Shown: positions 26,981 through 35,877 of the stretch, one piece after another
How positions within the stretch are numbered: the first letter of the stretch is position 1
Layout of the letters: every line of letters begins with the position of its first letter
Assembly (NCBI GenBank): GCA_963844885.1
Contig: CAWJQA010000020.1
Location: 62,001-126,000 of the forward strand
Length of the DNA: 64,000 bases
Direction of reading: 5' to 3'
Source: DATMER01 sp963844885
Lineage (GTDB): Bacteria > Acidobacteriota > Thermoanaerobaculia > Multivoradales > UBA5704
Made by a program: the position numbers and the translations under genes
The notes under the pieces: model-generated
What the model was told of the DNA's origin: nothing
Database searches by the model: none
Seen by the model: the letters and a program-made list of their open reading frames with translations, nothing else

Positions 26981-29163
26981 CACGGTTCTCCTTCAGTGGA
27001 TTCCAGCTCTTCTTGGGAGGCGGTCACGCCGCCCGGCATGGCGCCGTCCAGGAGCGTGTCGCGCCCCAGGACGGCTCCGGTGTCGAGCCGCGGCGCCGGG
27101 CGGTTGAGGTAGCTGTTGATCTCCAGATAGGTGTGCCGGTCGAGTTGCACCAGCGGCTCGAGGAGCCGCACACCGGCGCGGGTGTGGGCCGGGGCCTCGT
27201 CGTCCACGAGGCGCGCGATGGCGCGCAGCTCTTCTTCGTTGCGCACCTGGTACGGTCGCAGGAGGACGCAGAAGCAGTAAGGGTTCAGGCAGTAGAGACG
27301 CGCCAGGAGGGCCGCGAGGTCGTCGTTTTCGGCGCCCGCGAGCTGGAACGGCTCGACGATGAGCGGCCGGCTGCCGGTGAGAACCTCGATCAGGTCCGCG
27401 AGGCCCGTGCGGGTGCCCCGCCGCCGGTAGAGGTCGGGGACACGGCGCAGCAGCGCGCGCTGGCGCTCCTCCGGCCAGGTCTCGTCCATGGCGAGGGCCA
27501 GCCAGGAGGCGAGCCAGCGCAGGAAGCCGGCGGGGGTGGCATCCGGATCGAACAGGATCGGCAGGCGGTCGATCTGCCGCTCGACGCCGCCGAAAAGGGT
27601 TTCGAACAGGGCCAGGAAGCGCTCCAGGAAGTTTTGGCCGCTCCGGGTCTCCTGGTAGACCGCGGGCAGATGGCGCAGGAAGGACGTGCGCGGGAACCAG
27701 GCTTCGAGGCTGGGTACCTGCGGGGCGTCCTGACCCGCGCCGATCAGCTTCACACGCACGCGGAGATAGCGCCCGGGCGGCTCCTCGATCAGCGCGTCGC
27801 GGGCGTTGAGGAGCGGCTGGGACCAGCCGAGCTTGTCCAGCTTCGTCTTCTTGTCCGGCGCCGCCAGATCCTGCCGCAGCAGGGTTTCGTAAGCCTTCCG
27901 GTCGTCTTCTTTCTCGATCGTCCGGCAGGAGACCTGGATTTGGGTGTGGCCAGGGAACCGGGCGCCAGGAAGGCAGAGTTTGTGCCAGAGCGTCCCGGTC
28001 TCCCGGCTGTCGAGCGGCGGGGAGTAGAAGACGCCGCGCGCACCGTCGAGGGACTCGTGAGGCACCAGCACGCGCAGGAGCCGCGCGGACGGTGCCGGCT
28101 CCTGGCCGGCGCGCCGGGTGCCGGGGTCGAAGAGATAGACGCGTTGGCCCGGCCCCACCGCGAGCGCCGACACCGGCCCGCGGTAGCCGGCCAGCGGGCC
28201 GAGGTACCGGCCGTCGAGGCCGAAGCGATGGATGAACCGGTCGTCTTCCTGGCCGGCCGGCAGCTCCCGCCGCCGGTCTCCGAGGTAGAGCGTGCCGTCG
28301 TCGTCGAAGGCCAGGCTGGTGGGCTGGATACGGAACGTCTCCTGGTCTTGGCCTTTCGGGCGCTGATTGACCGGAAAGCTGCCCGCCAGGTCCCCCTCCC
28401 GGGTGACGTGGAAGACCCGCCGAGCCGGCGTGTCGAGGACGAAGAGCGAGCCGTCCGGCGCCACGGCGAGGTTGAGGCGCAGGTGCAGGGAGGACGTAAG
28501 AGCGGTTTCCGAGAGGGTGAGGCCGTCGGGCGCGAGGAGGTCCAGGAGGCGGCCTCCGGGGCCGAAGACCGCGATGGCGAGCTTGCCGCCCGCCGGTACG
28601 GACTGGCTTTCGGGCTTGCCGGCGGCCTCGACGACGGTGAGGGGAATCAGGGCGTAGAGGCGTTGCCGCGCCCGGTCCCCCGCGATGTCGGCGGGGATGA
28701 ACGGCACCCCCGGAGGGAGCAGGCTGAGCGGCTTGCCGCGCCCGTCTTCGTTGCGGGTCACCGCCCAGCGCCGGCTCCAGGTGGCGTCTTCCAGGGCCAC
28801 GATGCGCTGCGGGCCTGTAGGACCGGCCACGAACAGCCGTCCCGGAAACCAGGTCACTGCCGTGGGCTCCTGGAAGGCGCCGGCCGGGGCCAGACGCTCG
28901 AAGCGGTCGGCGTCGCCGTCGAAGAGGAAGAGGGAGCCGGTGACGGCATCCAGTACGTAGACTTCCTGGGATCGTCCCCGGGCGAGGTCGACGTATCCGA
29001 GGAAGGAGCCCTGCGGATTGGCCGGGGCGAGCACGTGTTTCCGCACCGGCTCCAGGGCGAGCCCGGCGTCCAAGGCCCGGAGGTGGAAGGCGAAGCCACG
29101 CTCCCAATCGGCGGCACGCTGGAGCACGAGGAAGGAGGAGCGATCCGGCCCGCAGCTCGTCAT
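26980..29163 (-). CDS. gpI-like phage tail protein with N-terminal propeller-like region (Afp12-like)
   Basis: A 727-residue baseplate protein in one clean frame. Residues ~1-400 hold repeated strand motifs (GYVDLARGRSQEVYVLDAVTG, LNLAVAPDGSLFVLDT, TSLAFDDDGTLYLGD, VSALAVGPGQRVYLFD) like an NHL or beta-propeller domain. Residues ~490-650 are the phage tail domain of the P2 gpI/TIGR02242 type (FLRHLPAVYQE, FLERFLALFETLF, DPDATPAGFLRWLASWLALA, RGTRTGLADLIEVLTG). This protein would form part of the baseplate wedge that triggers contraction. It overlaps the J-protein gene upstream by four bases. The propeller may bind fibres or polysaccharide, which cannot be decided from sequence. Confidence 0.85.
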   Translation of the reverse strand: MTSCGPDRSSFLVLQRAADWERGFAFHLRALDAGLALEPVRKHVLAPANPQGSFLGYVDLARGRSQEVYVLDAVTGSLFLFDGDADRFERLAPAGAFQEPTAVTWFPGRLFVAGPTGPQRIVALEDATWSRRWAVTRNEDGRGKPLSLLPPGVPFIPADIAGDRARQRLYALIPLTVVEAAGKPESQSVPAGGKLAIAVFGPGGRLLDLLAPDGLTLSETALTSSLHLRLNLAVAPDGSLFVLDTPARRVFHVTREGDLAGSFPVNQRPKGQDQETFRIQPTSLAFDDDGTLYLGDRRRELPAGQEDDRFIHRFGLDGRYLGPLAGYRGPVSALAVGPGQRVYLFDPGTRRAGQEPAPSARLLRVLVPHESLDGARGVFYSPPLDSRETGTLWHKLCLPGARFPGHTQIQVSCRTIEKEDDRKAYETLLRQDLAAPDKKTKLDKLGWSQPLLNARDALIEEPPGRYLRVRVKLIGAGQDAPQVPSLEAWFPRTSFLRHLPAVYQETRSGQNFLERFLALFETLFGGVERQIDRLPILFDPDATPAGFLRWLASWLALAMDETWPEERQRALLRRVPDLYRRRGTRTGLADLIEVLTGSRPLIVEPFQLAGAENDDLAALLARLYCLNPYCFCVLLRPYQVRNEEELRAIARLVDDEAPAHTRAGVRLLEPLVQLDRHTYLEINSYLNRPAPRLDTGAVLGRDTLLDGAMPGGVTASQEELESTEGEP

Positions 29164-31361
29164 GACGGATGCCTCACGGGGCTGAGGCCCTCGCGTTGAA
29201 GGAAGTCGAGGAGGTGGTCGCCCGCGTACACCAGGCTGCGCGGCGGGATCAGCACGCTGCCGCGGGCATCGCGGGCCACTCCCTCGCCTTCGGCGGCCAG
29301 GGCCACCCGCTCGACGCTGTCGACGCCGGGAACGCTTTCGAGAACCTCGTAGACCTCCGACAGGTAGACCGGCCGGCCGAAGGGCCAGCCTTCCCCGGCG
29401 GGGCCGCCCAGCAGAGGATGGAGGAAGCGGTCGAGGGCCGCGCCGGCGCGGGTGCGCACCGCCTCCTGTCCGGCGCCGGGCAGCAGGATGAGGCCGGCAG
29501 TGACCCCCACCCGCACGTAGTCCGGACCCGCCACGTGGAGCCGCGTGGTGAGGAGGCGATGGCGGTCGAGATGGCAGCGGACGGTGCGCAGGAAACCGGG
29601 GCTTGGCACCGGCTTGGGGGACTCGCTGAAGGGGACGACGATCACCGTGACCGCGGCGGGTGTCTGGCTCGTTTCGGTACCGGGCGCGAGCAACGGCAGG
29701 GACCAGGCGCGGGCCACGCGCAGTCCCGGCGTGGCCTTCGCCAGGGCCTCGAAGTCGAGGTCGGTGACCGCGCGCCAGGGGGTGAGCAGATCCTGGCGCA
29801 GGCGTACGTGGGCGTCCTCCAGAGTCTCGCGGTCCGCCCCTCCGGAGGCCGCCGCGGGCAGCGTGAAGAGCAGGCCGTCGCCAGCCGAGAGAGGCCGGTC
29901 TTTCAGGTCGGCGGCCACGTTACCGCGAAGTCCGCCGCCGACGCGCAGCGCGAGGATGCGCAGGTTCTCGTTTTCCGCCGCCGGCAGGGGCAGCCCCTGG
30001 CGGCCGTCACCGAAGCGCACCTCGCCGGTTTCGGGGTCGAGTTGGAAGCATGGGGAGGCGGCGCCGGAGGCGGCGAGATCGTCCACCCTCTGCCAGTCGC
30101 GCCAGCGTCGGCCATCGGCTTCGAGCACCTGGAGGCGGAGCTCGGCTACCGGCGTCTCTTCGAGCCGGAAGGCCTGGTTGGGCAGGCCGCTGCCGCCGCC
30201 CAGGAGGAGGCGCCGCCGGAAGCCGGCCGGGAACGAGATCAGGCGGACCGTGCGCTCTGCGGCGGTGGGCTCCCTGCCGAGATCGATGCGAACCCCGCCA
30301 CCCCCGCCGTCGGTCTTGACCGGGTCCCCGTCGAGGTCGCGCCAGAACCCGGCCGAACCCTGTACCTGGACCTGATGCTCGCCGTGCAGGACGAGATAGG
30401 ATGGATCGGGGACGGGGATGATCCGCCTGTCGTCGAGGGCAAGCTCCAGGGCCTCGCAGAGGGTTTCGCCCTCGACCGCCGGTACGGTTCGCCAGCGCAC
30501 GGCGGTCAGGCGCGGCGGCAGCTCGAAGCCGGGCTCCACCACCGTGGCCCGCAGCCAGTAGCGGCTGCCCGCCACCGGTGGAAGCTCGCTGGCCTGCATG
30601 GGCTGTGGGATGCGAAAGCGCAGGCGCCCGGGCAGCGAGAGCATCCGGCTTTCGTCGTCGAGGATCTCCAGCGGGAGCCAGTCGTTGTCTTCGGAGTCTT
30701 TGGCGCCGGCGAAAGCTTCCCACTCGACGAGGGCTGAGGGCTCGATCCGCGGCGGCTCGTCGCCGTGGGCGCCGCGCGCGACAGGGTAGCCCTCGTAGAG
30801 GATGAGATCGAGGGCGAGATCCGCCTCGGCCGGAAGGGCCTTGTCGAAACCGAGGTAGAGGCGGCTCCCTTCCTCAGCCTCCGGGCCGAAGGCGAAGAAG
30901 GAGAGGCCGTCGCCGTCGTTGGCGGAGGTCTCGTCCACCTGGCCGGCGCGCGAGGAGGTGACGATCTGGGCGAGCTGCGCCGATACCAGGGTGGTGCTCT
31001 GCGCCGTCTCGAAGGCGACGCCGCCGAGCCGCAGAGGGGTGCCGCGCGGTATCGCTAGCATCGAGGCCAGCATCGAGGCCGACTCGGGCATCGAGACGGC
31101 CACGCCGGCCCGTGCCGGCGTCGCCGCCCGCGGCTGTATGCCGAGCAGGCCCAGCAGCTTGACGTAGCTCTCGTCGCGCAGCCGGTCGAGGTAGAAGCGC
31201 TGCATCTCGGTGAGCCAGGCGAAGAGCTCGATCAGGGTGACGCCCGGGTCGCTGAGGTTGTGGTCGGTCCAGGCGGGGGCGCGCTGCGGCACCAGGCGAA
31301 GCGCCTCGGCCGTCATCTCCTCGAAGGTCCGGTCGTCCAGCACGGGTAGGGGCAGGGCCAT
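29160..31361 (-). CDS. Baseplate J-like protein 2 (putative baseplate assembly, TIGR02243-like)
   Basis: A 733-residue protein. The N-terminal part is typical (RTFEEMTAEALRLVP, WTDHNLSDPGVTLIELFAWL, FYLDRLRDESYVKLLGLLGI), as is the C-terminal J domain (LTPWRAVTDLDFEALA, RVARAWSLPLLAPG, YLSEVYEVLESVPGVDSVERV). Such proteins form the inner ring of the contractile baseplate. The long open frame continues to 31586, but MALPLPVLDD at 31361 matches the family start and sits 15 bases after the stop of the first J protein. The two J proteins are paralogues and probably form a heteromeric wedge, as Afp11 and its partner do. Confidence 0.87.
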   Translation of the reverse strand: MALPLPVLDDRTFEEMTAEALRLVPQRAPAWTDHNLSDPGVTLIELFAWLTEMQRFYLDRLRDESYVKLLGLLGIQPRAATPARAGVAVSMPESASMLASMLAIPRGTPLRLGGVAFETAQSTTLVSAQLAQIVTSSRAGQVDETSANDGDGLSFFAFGPEAEEGSRLYLGFDKALPAEADLALDLILYEGYPVARGAHGDEPPRIEPSALVEWEAFAGAKDSEDNDWLPLEILDDESRMLSLPGRLRFRIPQPMQASELPPVAGSRYWLRATVVEPGFELPPRLTAVRWRTVPAVEGETLCEALELALDDRRIIPVPDPSYLVLHGEHQVQVQGSAGFWRDLDGDPVKTDGGGGGVRIDLGREPTAAERTVRLISFPAGFRRRLLLGGGSGLPNQAFRLEETPVAELRLQVLEADGRRWRDWQRVDDLAASGAASPCFQLDPETGEVRFGDGRQGLPLPAAENENLRILALRVGGGLRGNVAADLKDRPLSAGDGLLFTLPAAASGGADRETLEDAHVRLRQDLLTPWRAVTDLDFEALAKATPGLRVARAWSLPLLAPGTETSQTPAAVTVIVVPFSESPKPVPSPGFLRTVRCHLDRHRLLTTRLHVAGPDYVRVGVTAGLILLPGAGQEAVRTRAGAALDRFLHPLLGGPAGEGWPFGRPVYLSEVYEVLESVPGVDSVERVALAAEGEGVARDARGSVLIPPRSLVYAGDHLLDFLQREGLSPVRHPS

Positions 31362-31375
31362 GGCTTCGGTCTCCT

Positions 31376-34300
31376 TCAGGACATCCGGCTCTGCAGCCGG
31401 TGGTCGCCGCCGTAGACAAGGGCGTAGCCGGGCATGGCGGCTTCCACCGGCCGCTCGAGGGTGATCTCGGTGGCCGCGCCTCTCGGCTCGCCGGCCGGCC
31501 CCACCGGCTGCAGGGTCATGGCGAGGCTCGCCACGTGATCGACGCCCGGCACGGCTTCGAGCAAGGCGAAGAAGTCCGACAGGCACGGCAGGCGGCCGAA
31601 GTCCCAGCCGCGGCCTTCGGCGCCGCCGGTCAGGGGGTGGAGGAATCCGGCCAGGCGGCGGAAGGCGGCGGCCTCCACCTGTGGCGCCAGGCTTGGATCG
31701 GTGGGGACGAGCTCGGCCGTCACCCGCACCTCGACGTAGGCCGGTCCGATGACCCTGACCCGGCCCGGGAACGCGACGACGTTGGCGGCGCGCTCGGTGA
31801 GGAAGCGCTCCACACGCTGGCGCAGGGCCGGGTTGGGGAAGGGTCGGGTGTCGCCGCTCTCGGGCACCACGACCACGGTCACCCAGCCCGTGGCCTCGTT
31901 GCCGGCCTCATCGAAGCGCGGCAGGCAGAGCGTCCGCGCCACCGCGGGGGAGGCTTCCCGGGCGAGCGCCTCGAAGTCGGAGCGGGTCACGGCCCGGCCG
32001 CGGTGGCGCAGGAACCGGGGGCCGCGCTCCATGGCTCGCTCCAGCGGCTCGGTGTCGGCGCCGCCCGCCGCCGCCTCCCGGTTGGCGACGGAGTCCACCA
32101 GCGGGAGGGTGGTGCGAAGGGCGGTGATCGACCCGGCAGGCACGTTGCCCCGTGCGCCGCCCCCGGCGCGATAGCTGGCGCGTACGTTGTCCCGTCCGAG
32201 AGGGACGGCGCGGCCGTGGTCGCCATCGCCCATCTCGAAAAGGCCGGAGGCGCGGTCGACGGCATAGACCCGGTCGCCGGGCCCGGCCAGGGAGAGATCC
32301 TCGACCGGCTGCCAGAGGATCTCGAAGGTGAGCGGGCGGCCCGTCTCGTCGCTCCGCTGCCGCACCTGGACGCCGGGTTTTGCCGCCAGATCCTGGCGCT
32401 CGCCGTCGGAGAGGGTCCCGAGCTCGTCGATCCAGACCTCCTCGGCGCCGACCGGCGCCTTGGCGGTGGCGAAGCGCTGGCCGGGGAGGCCGGTGCCGGA
32501 GCCCAGGGCTTCCCCGGCGATCGTCTCCCCCTGGACGACCCAGGCGGTGTTGGGGAAGACGCCGCGCAGCCGCGGCGCCGGGGGTACGCTGCGGACGTCG
32601 CCGGCGACGAGCGACGGATGCTTGAGATTGCGCAGGGCCGCGATGCGCGGATCGCGTTCGGCACAGGGCGCCGGCTCTGGTGGGCACCCCCCAGGCAGAG
32701 CCACCATGGCCGGGTTCGGCAGGAGGGATTCCGCGTCCACCGAGCGCGGCGGTTCGGCGACGGCCCGAGGCCGGAACCGGCTCTCCACGTCCGCGGCGCG
32801 GAGCCACCAGGCTTCCACGCCGAAGCGGCGCTCGGCGACCGCATCCGGCGGCGGGAAGAGCTGAAGGGTACCGCTTTCGGTGAGCCCCCGGCTCGCGTCG
32901 AGCACCTCCAGGCGGGCCCATTGGGAGGAAGCCGCGCCGGAACGCCGCCGCAAGTACTGCCATTCGACGGGGGGCCGGGCGTCCTCGGCGACCTCCTGCT
33001 CCTCGAGCGCGAAGAAGAAGCTCAGGGGACCCTTCTCCAGGGGCCGGTCGAAGCCCAGATAGAGGGCCGGCGGCCCGCTTTCCAGGGGGACGAAGGGGCG
33101 CAGGGGGTTGCCGTCCCAGGCTTGGAGGTCGAGGTTGTTCCGCGTCAGGACGATCAGCGGAGAGGGATCGGAGGTGTAGTCGATAGTCAGGGACTCCACG
33201 AACGGCGGGAGGATGCGGGTTGTGTCGGCCTCGACCGTGCCGTCGCTCGCGACCTTGAAGACCTCCTTGCCGTAGTCGCCGCTGATGATCCGGGCGCGGA
33301 TCCATAGGTTTTCCTGCCCGAGCACCTCCAGCGGCTCGAGATCGGCCGGGCAGCGGAATTTGATCTGGGCGACCGAGGACTTGGGCAGTTCGTCAGTTTC
33401 TTCTTTCAGGCCCGGGATGGCGCGCCATCCATTGCCGTACCAGTACTCCCAGGAACGAACGAGGTCCGGGGAGGGCACAGGGAGTGGCGCCTTCAGCTTG
33501 AAGACGAGGGTGATCGTCGCGCCCTTCTTCGAGAAGGCTTCCCGGCTGGCAAGGTAGAAGGTGTCGAAGTGTCGCGGCCTGCGGCCGAAGGGGTAGAAGT
33601 CGTGGTCGGCCAGCTCGACGTCGTTGGCGAAGGCGAGGTCGGGCTCGATGCCGGTCGGCGTATCGACGCTGGCCGCGATGGACTCGATAACGATCCCGGC
33701 AAGGTCGGCGGGCGTCAACGCGCGGCAGCGGAGCCAGCGCTGTTCAATGCCGCCGACCGCGAGCTTGGCGAAGGCGCCTGACGGATTCTTGGGATCTTTC
33801 TGTGTGAGCTTGTATACCTGAGTGACTGTGTCGTCCAGGAGGGTGGGCGTGGCCTTCAGCTCCGTCCACCCCAGGGTCTTCTCCTTCGTTTCGGCAAAGT
33901 ACTCCCAGGTGACCGACTCTGATGCGAGGAGGGGCTCGAAAGGCTCGACGACGATCGTGATCTCCGCCGGTCCCTTCACGTCGAACAGGTCGTCGTGCCC
34001 GAGATAGAGGGCGTGCTCCTGGAGGTTGTTCCCCGTGAGGAGAGTGGCGGTGCCGCCGGCTTCGAGGCCGGGGCGGTGGTCGAAGACCTTGTCGGCGTCC
34101 GGCACCGCGCTCAGCACGCCCACCAGCCGTGCCGGGGTGGCGACGAACGCGCTTTCGGTTTCGAAGACCACGGGGTCGCCGCCGTCGGAGGGCTTGGCCG
34201 CGGCCTGGGAGCGGGCGGGGACCACCACCGGCTCGGTGGCGCCGTCGCTGAGCAGGAAGGTCAGCGGTGCCCGCGCCGGCTGGGCCGGCGAGAGCTTGAC

Positions 34301-34525
34301 TCCGAGGAGATCGAGGAAGGCGAGGAAATGCTTGTAAGGCGCCCGGTCGAGGCGTTCGATCGTCCCGGCCAGGAGCCCGGCCACGATCTCCAGGAGCGCG
34401 GTGCCGGCGTCGCCGGCCGCGGCCTGCCACTCCGGCGTGTAGAACGGGCGCAGCTCCCGCGCTTCGCGCAGCAGGGCGGCCAGGTCGCGCCCGTCGAGCT
34501 TGGGGGGGATCTCCAGGGCCGCCAT
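31376..34525 (-). CDS. Baseplate J-like protein 1 (Afp11-like)
   Basis: A 1049-residue baseplate protein in one frame. The N-terminus (MAALEIPPKLDGRDLAAL ... YTPEWQAAAGDAGTALLEIV) is the usual entry helix region. A long middle of beta-sandwich insertions follows (VTWEYFAETKEKTLGWTEL, SLTIDYTSDPSPLIVL), and the C-terminal J domain includes FLRHRGRAVTRSDFEALARE, RTLCLPRFDEAGNEATGWVT and LPCLSDFFALLEAVPGVDHV. The ATG at 34525 shares one base with the gp25 stop codon. It is longer than J protein 2 because of the middle insertions, which may make the outer wedge. Confidence 0.88.
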   Translation of the reverse strand: MAALEIPPKLDGRDLAALLREARELRPFYTPEWQAAAGDAGTALLEIVAGLLAGTIERLDRAPYKHFLAFLDLLGVKLSPAQPARAPLTFLLSDGATEPVVVPARSQAAAKPSDGGDPVVFETESAFVATPARLVGVLSAVPDADKVFDHRPGLEAGGTATLLTGNNLQEHALYLGHDDLFDVKGPAEITIVVEPFEPLLASESVTWEYFAETKEKTLGWTELKATPTLLDDTVTQVYKLTQKDPKNPSGAFAKLAVGGIEQRWLRCRALTPADLAGIVIESIAASVDTPTGIEPDLAFANDVELADHDFYPFGRRPRHFDTFYLASREAFSKKGATITLVFKLKAPLPVPSPDLVRSWEYWYGNGWRAIPGLKEETDELPKSSVAQIKFRCPADLEPLEVLGQENLWIRARIISGDYGKEVFKVASDGTVEADTTRILPPFVESLTIDYTSDPSPLIVLTRNNLDLQAWDGNPLRPFVPLESGPPALYLGFDRPLEKGPLSFFFALEEQEVAEDARPPVEWQYLRRRSGAASSQWARLEVLDASRGLTESGTLQLFPPPDAVAERRFGVEAWWLRAADVESRFRPRAVAEPPRSVDAESLLPNPAMVALPGGCPPEPAPCAERDPRIAALRNLKHPSLVAGDVRSVPPAPRLRGVFPNTAWVVQGETIAGEALGSGTGLPGQRFATAKAPVGAEEVWIDELGTLSDGERQDLAAKPGVQVRQRSDETGRPLTFEILWQPVEDLSLAGPGDRVYAVDRASGLFEMGDGDHGRAVPLGRDNVRASYRAGGGARGNVPAGSITALRTTLPLVDSVANREAAAGGADTEPLERAMERGPRFLRHRGRAVTRSDFEALAREASPAVARTLCLPRFDEAGNEATGWVTVVVVPESGDTRPFPNPALRQRVERFLTERAANVVAFPGRVRVIGPAYVEVRVTAELVPTDPSLAPQVEAAAFRRLAGFLHPLTGGAEGRGWDFGRLPCLSDFFALLEAVPGVDHVASLAMTLQPVGPAGEPRGAATEITLERPVEAAMPGYALVYGGDHRLQSRMS

Positions 34526-34917
34526 CACCGCGCTCCCAGGTAGAACGGAAACACCAGGTTGAACCGCGTGTTGGTGGCGCGCACCCGGTAGTCGATGTCG
34601 ACCAGGAAGCGGCCGACGTCGCCGGAGTCGGGCCGGGCGTCGACCGCCAGCAGCTCGATGCGCGGCTCCCAATCGACGAGGGCGCGCCGGACCTCCGCCT
34701 GGATCGCGCCGACGTTGGTGGCGCTCATCGTCTCGAACACGAAGTCGTGGAGCCCGGCGCCGAAGTCGGGCCGCATCGGCCGCTCGCCGCGGCTGGTGAG
34801 CAGCACCAGGCGGATCGCCTCGCGCACGTCCTCCTCGAACTCGGACAGCGCGATGGCGCCGTTGGCGTCGACCTGGACCGGAAACGTCCAACCCCTGCCG
34901 AGGAAGTCCTTGTTCAT
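34525..34917 (-). CDS. gp25-like baseplate wedge protein (Afp9-like)
   Basis: A 130-residue protein of the gp25/GPW family, a lysozyme-like fold that anchors the first sheath ring to the baseplate. Typical features are FLGRGWTFPVQVDANG at the start, EEDVREAIRLVLLTSRGERP (the conserved helix with the RGER turn), and DFVFETMSATNVGAIQ. It lies between the PAAR gene and J protein 1, as in Afp and PVC clusters. Confidence 0.92.
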   Translation of the reverse strand: MNKDFLGRGWTFPVQVDANGAIALSEFEEDVREAIRLVLLTSRGERPMRPDFGAGLHDFVFETMSATNVGAIQAEVRRALVDWEPRIELLAVDARPDSGDVGRFLVDIDYRVRATNTRFNLVFPFYLGAR

Positions 34918-34926
34918 GACGTCTCC

Positions 34927-35205
34927 CTAGCCTCCGATCAGCACGGTGAAGGCGCCGGCCACGATCGGCGCGCCGCAGCCGGCCATGTCCCCCACCCGCG
35001 CCGCGGGCTTGCCGCCGATGAGCACCGTCGCGCTCCCCTTGGCGATCGGGGTGGGCGGGTGGGCGGCCGGCGGCGGGAACGAGCAAGTGTGGAGGTCGCC
35101 GGCCGTGGCCGCCGGCATCCCGGCGATGAGCACCGTGGGGATGCCCGGCCCGGTGATCACTCCGGGGTGGCCGCTGGGATCTCCGACGCGCGCTGCGGGG
35201 GGCAA
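34927..35205 (-). CDS. PAAR-repeat spike tip protein (Afp10-like)
   Basis: A 92-residue protein with the PAAR fold: MPPAARVGDPSGHPG, PTVLIAGMPAATAGDLHTC and TVLIGGKPAARVGDM. His and Cys residues at the expected places (HPG, LHTC, GCG) should hold the zinc at the cone tip. The start is TTG at 35205, supported by AAGGAG seven bases upstream and by the absence of an upstream ATG in frame. It caps the spike encoded by the preceding gene. Confidence 0.92.
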   Translation of the reverse strand: MPPAARVGDPSGHPGVITGPGIPTVLIAGMPAATAGDLHTCSFPPPAAHPPTPIAKGSATVLIGGKPAARVGDMAGCGAPIVAGAFTVLIGG

Positions 35206-35217
35206 GGTCAGCTCCTT

Positions 35218-35877
35218 TCAGTTGATCTTCACCAGCGTGCCCTGGATCTCCAGGGTGGCGCCGGACTTGAGCTTGAGCGCGATGTCCGCCTCGATCTCGA
35301 CCGTCTTCGCCTTGAGGCTGAGCTTCAACTGCGCCTCGACGGCGATCGAGCCCTTGACCGCGTCCATCTCGATCTTGTTGTTGCCCGACTTGTCTTCGAT
35401 CAGGATCTTTTCGGAGCCGGTGGAGTCGTCGAGCAGGATGCGGTGCCCGGCCTTGGTGTGGATCTCCAGGCGGCCTTTCTGCGCGTCGTCGTCGAAGATC
35501 AGCTCGTGGCCGCTACGCGAGGTGATGGCGCGCACGTTGTTCTTGCCGCCGGCGTTGTCGTAGGCTGCGGCGTCGACGCCGTTCCAGAGAGCGCCGACGA
35601 CGAAGGGGAAGCGGACGTCGCCATGCTCGAAGAGCACCAGCACCTCGTCGTCCACTTCGGGCAGGAACCAGCCGCCGCGCTCCTTGCCGGCCATGAAGGT
35701 GGCCACCCGCGCCCAGTGGCTCTCGTCGGCGTCGGTGAGCCAGGGGAACTTGACCTTCACCCGGCCGAGCTTCTCCGGATCCTTGTTGTTGGTGACGATG
35801 CCCACGACCGCGCCGTGGACGCGCCCGCGCCGCGCCTCCAGGCCCGTCTGGTCGGTGAGCAGGTCGAACAGCGTCAT
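35218..35877 (-). CDS. gp5/VgrG-like spike protein (C-terminal half of Afp8)
   Basis: A 219-residue spike. Residues ~15-110 form an OB-fold (GAVVGIVTNNKDPEKLGRVK, SHWARVATFMAG, PEVDDEVLVLFEHGD, PFVVGALWNG). Residues ~125-219 are a triple-stranded beta-helix needle with alternating charged residues (GHELIFDDDAQKGRLEIHTK, SIAVEAQLKLSLKAKTVEIE). In Afp and VgrG the gpD-like hub and this spike are fused; here they are separate genes that overlap by four bases. It ends in a short strand that would seat the PAAR tip. Confidence 0.9.
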   Translation of the reverse strand: MTLFDLLTDQTGLEARRGRVHGAVVGIVTNNKDPEKLGRVKVKFPWLTDADESHWARVATFMAGKERGGWFLPEVDDEVLVLFEHGDVRFPFVVGALWNGVDAAAYDNAGGKNNVRAITSRSGHELIFDDDAQKGRLEIHTKAGHRILLDDSTGSEKILIEDKSGNNKIEMDAVKGSIAVEAQLKLSLKAKTVEIEADIALKLKSGATLEIQGTLVKIN

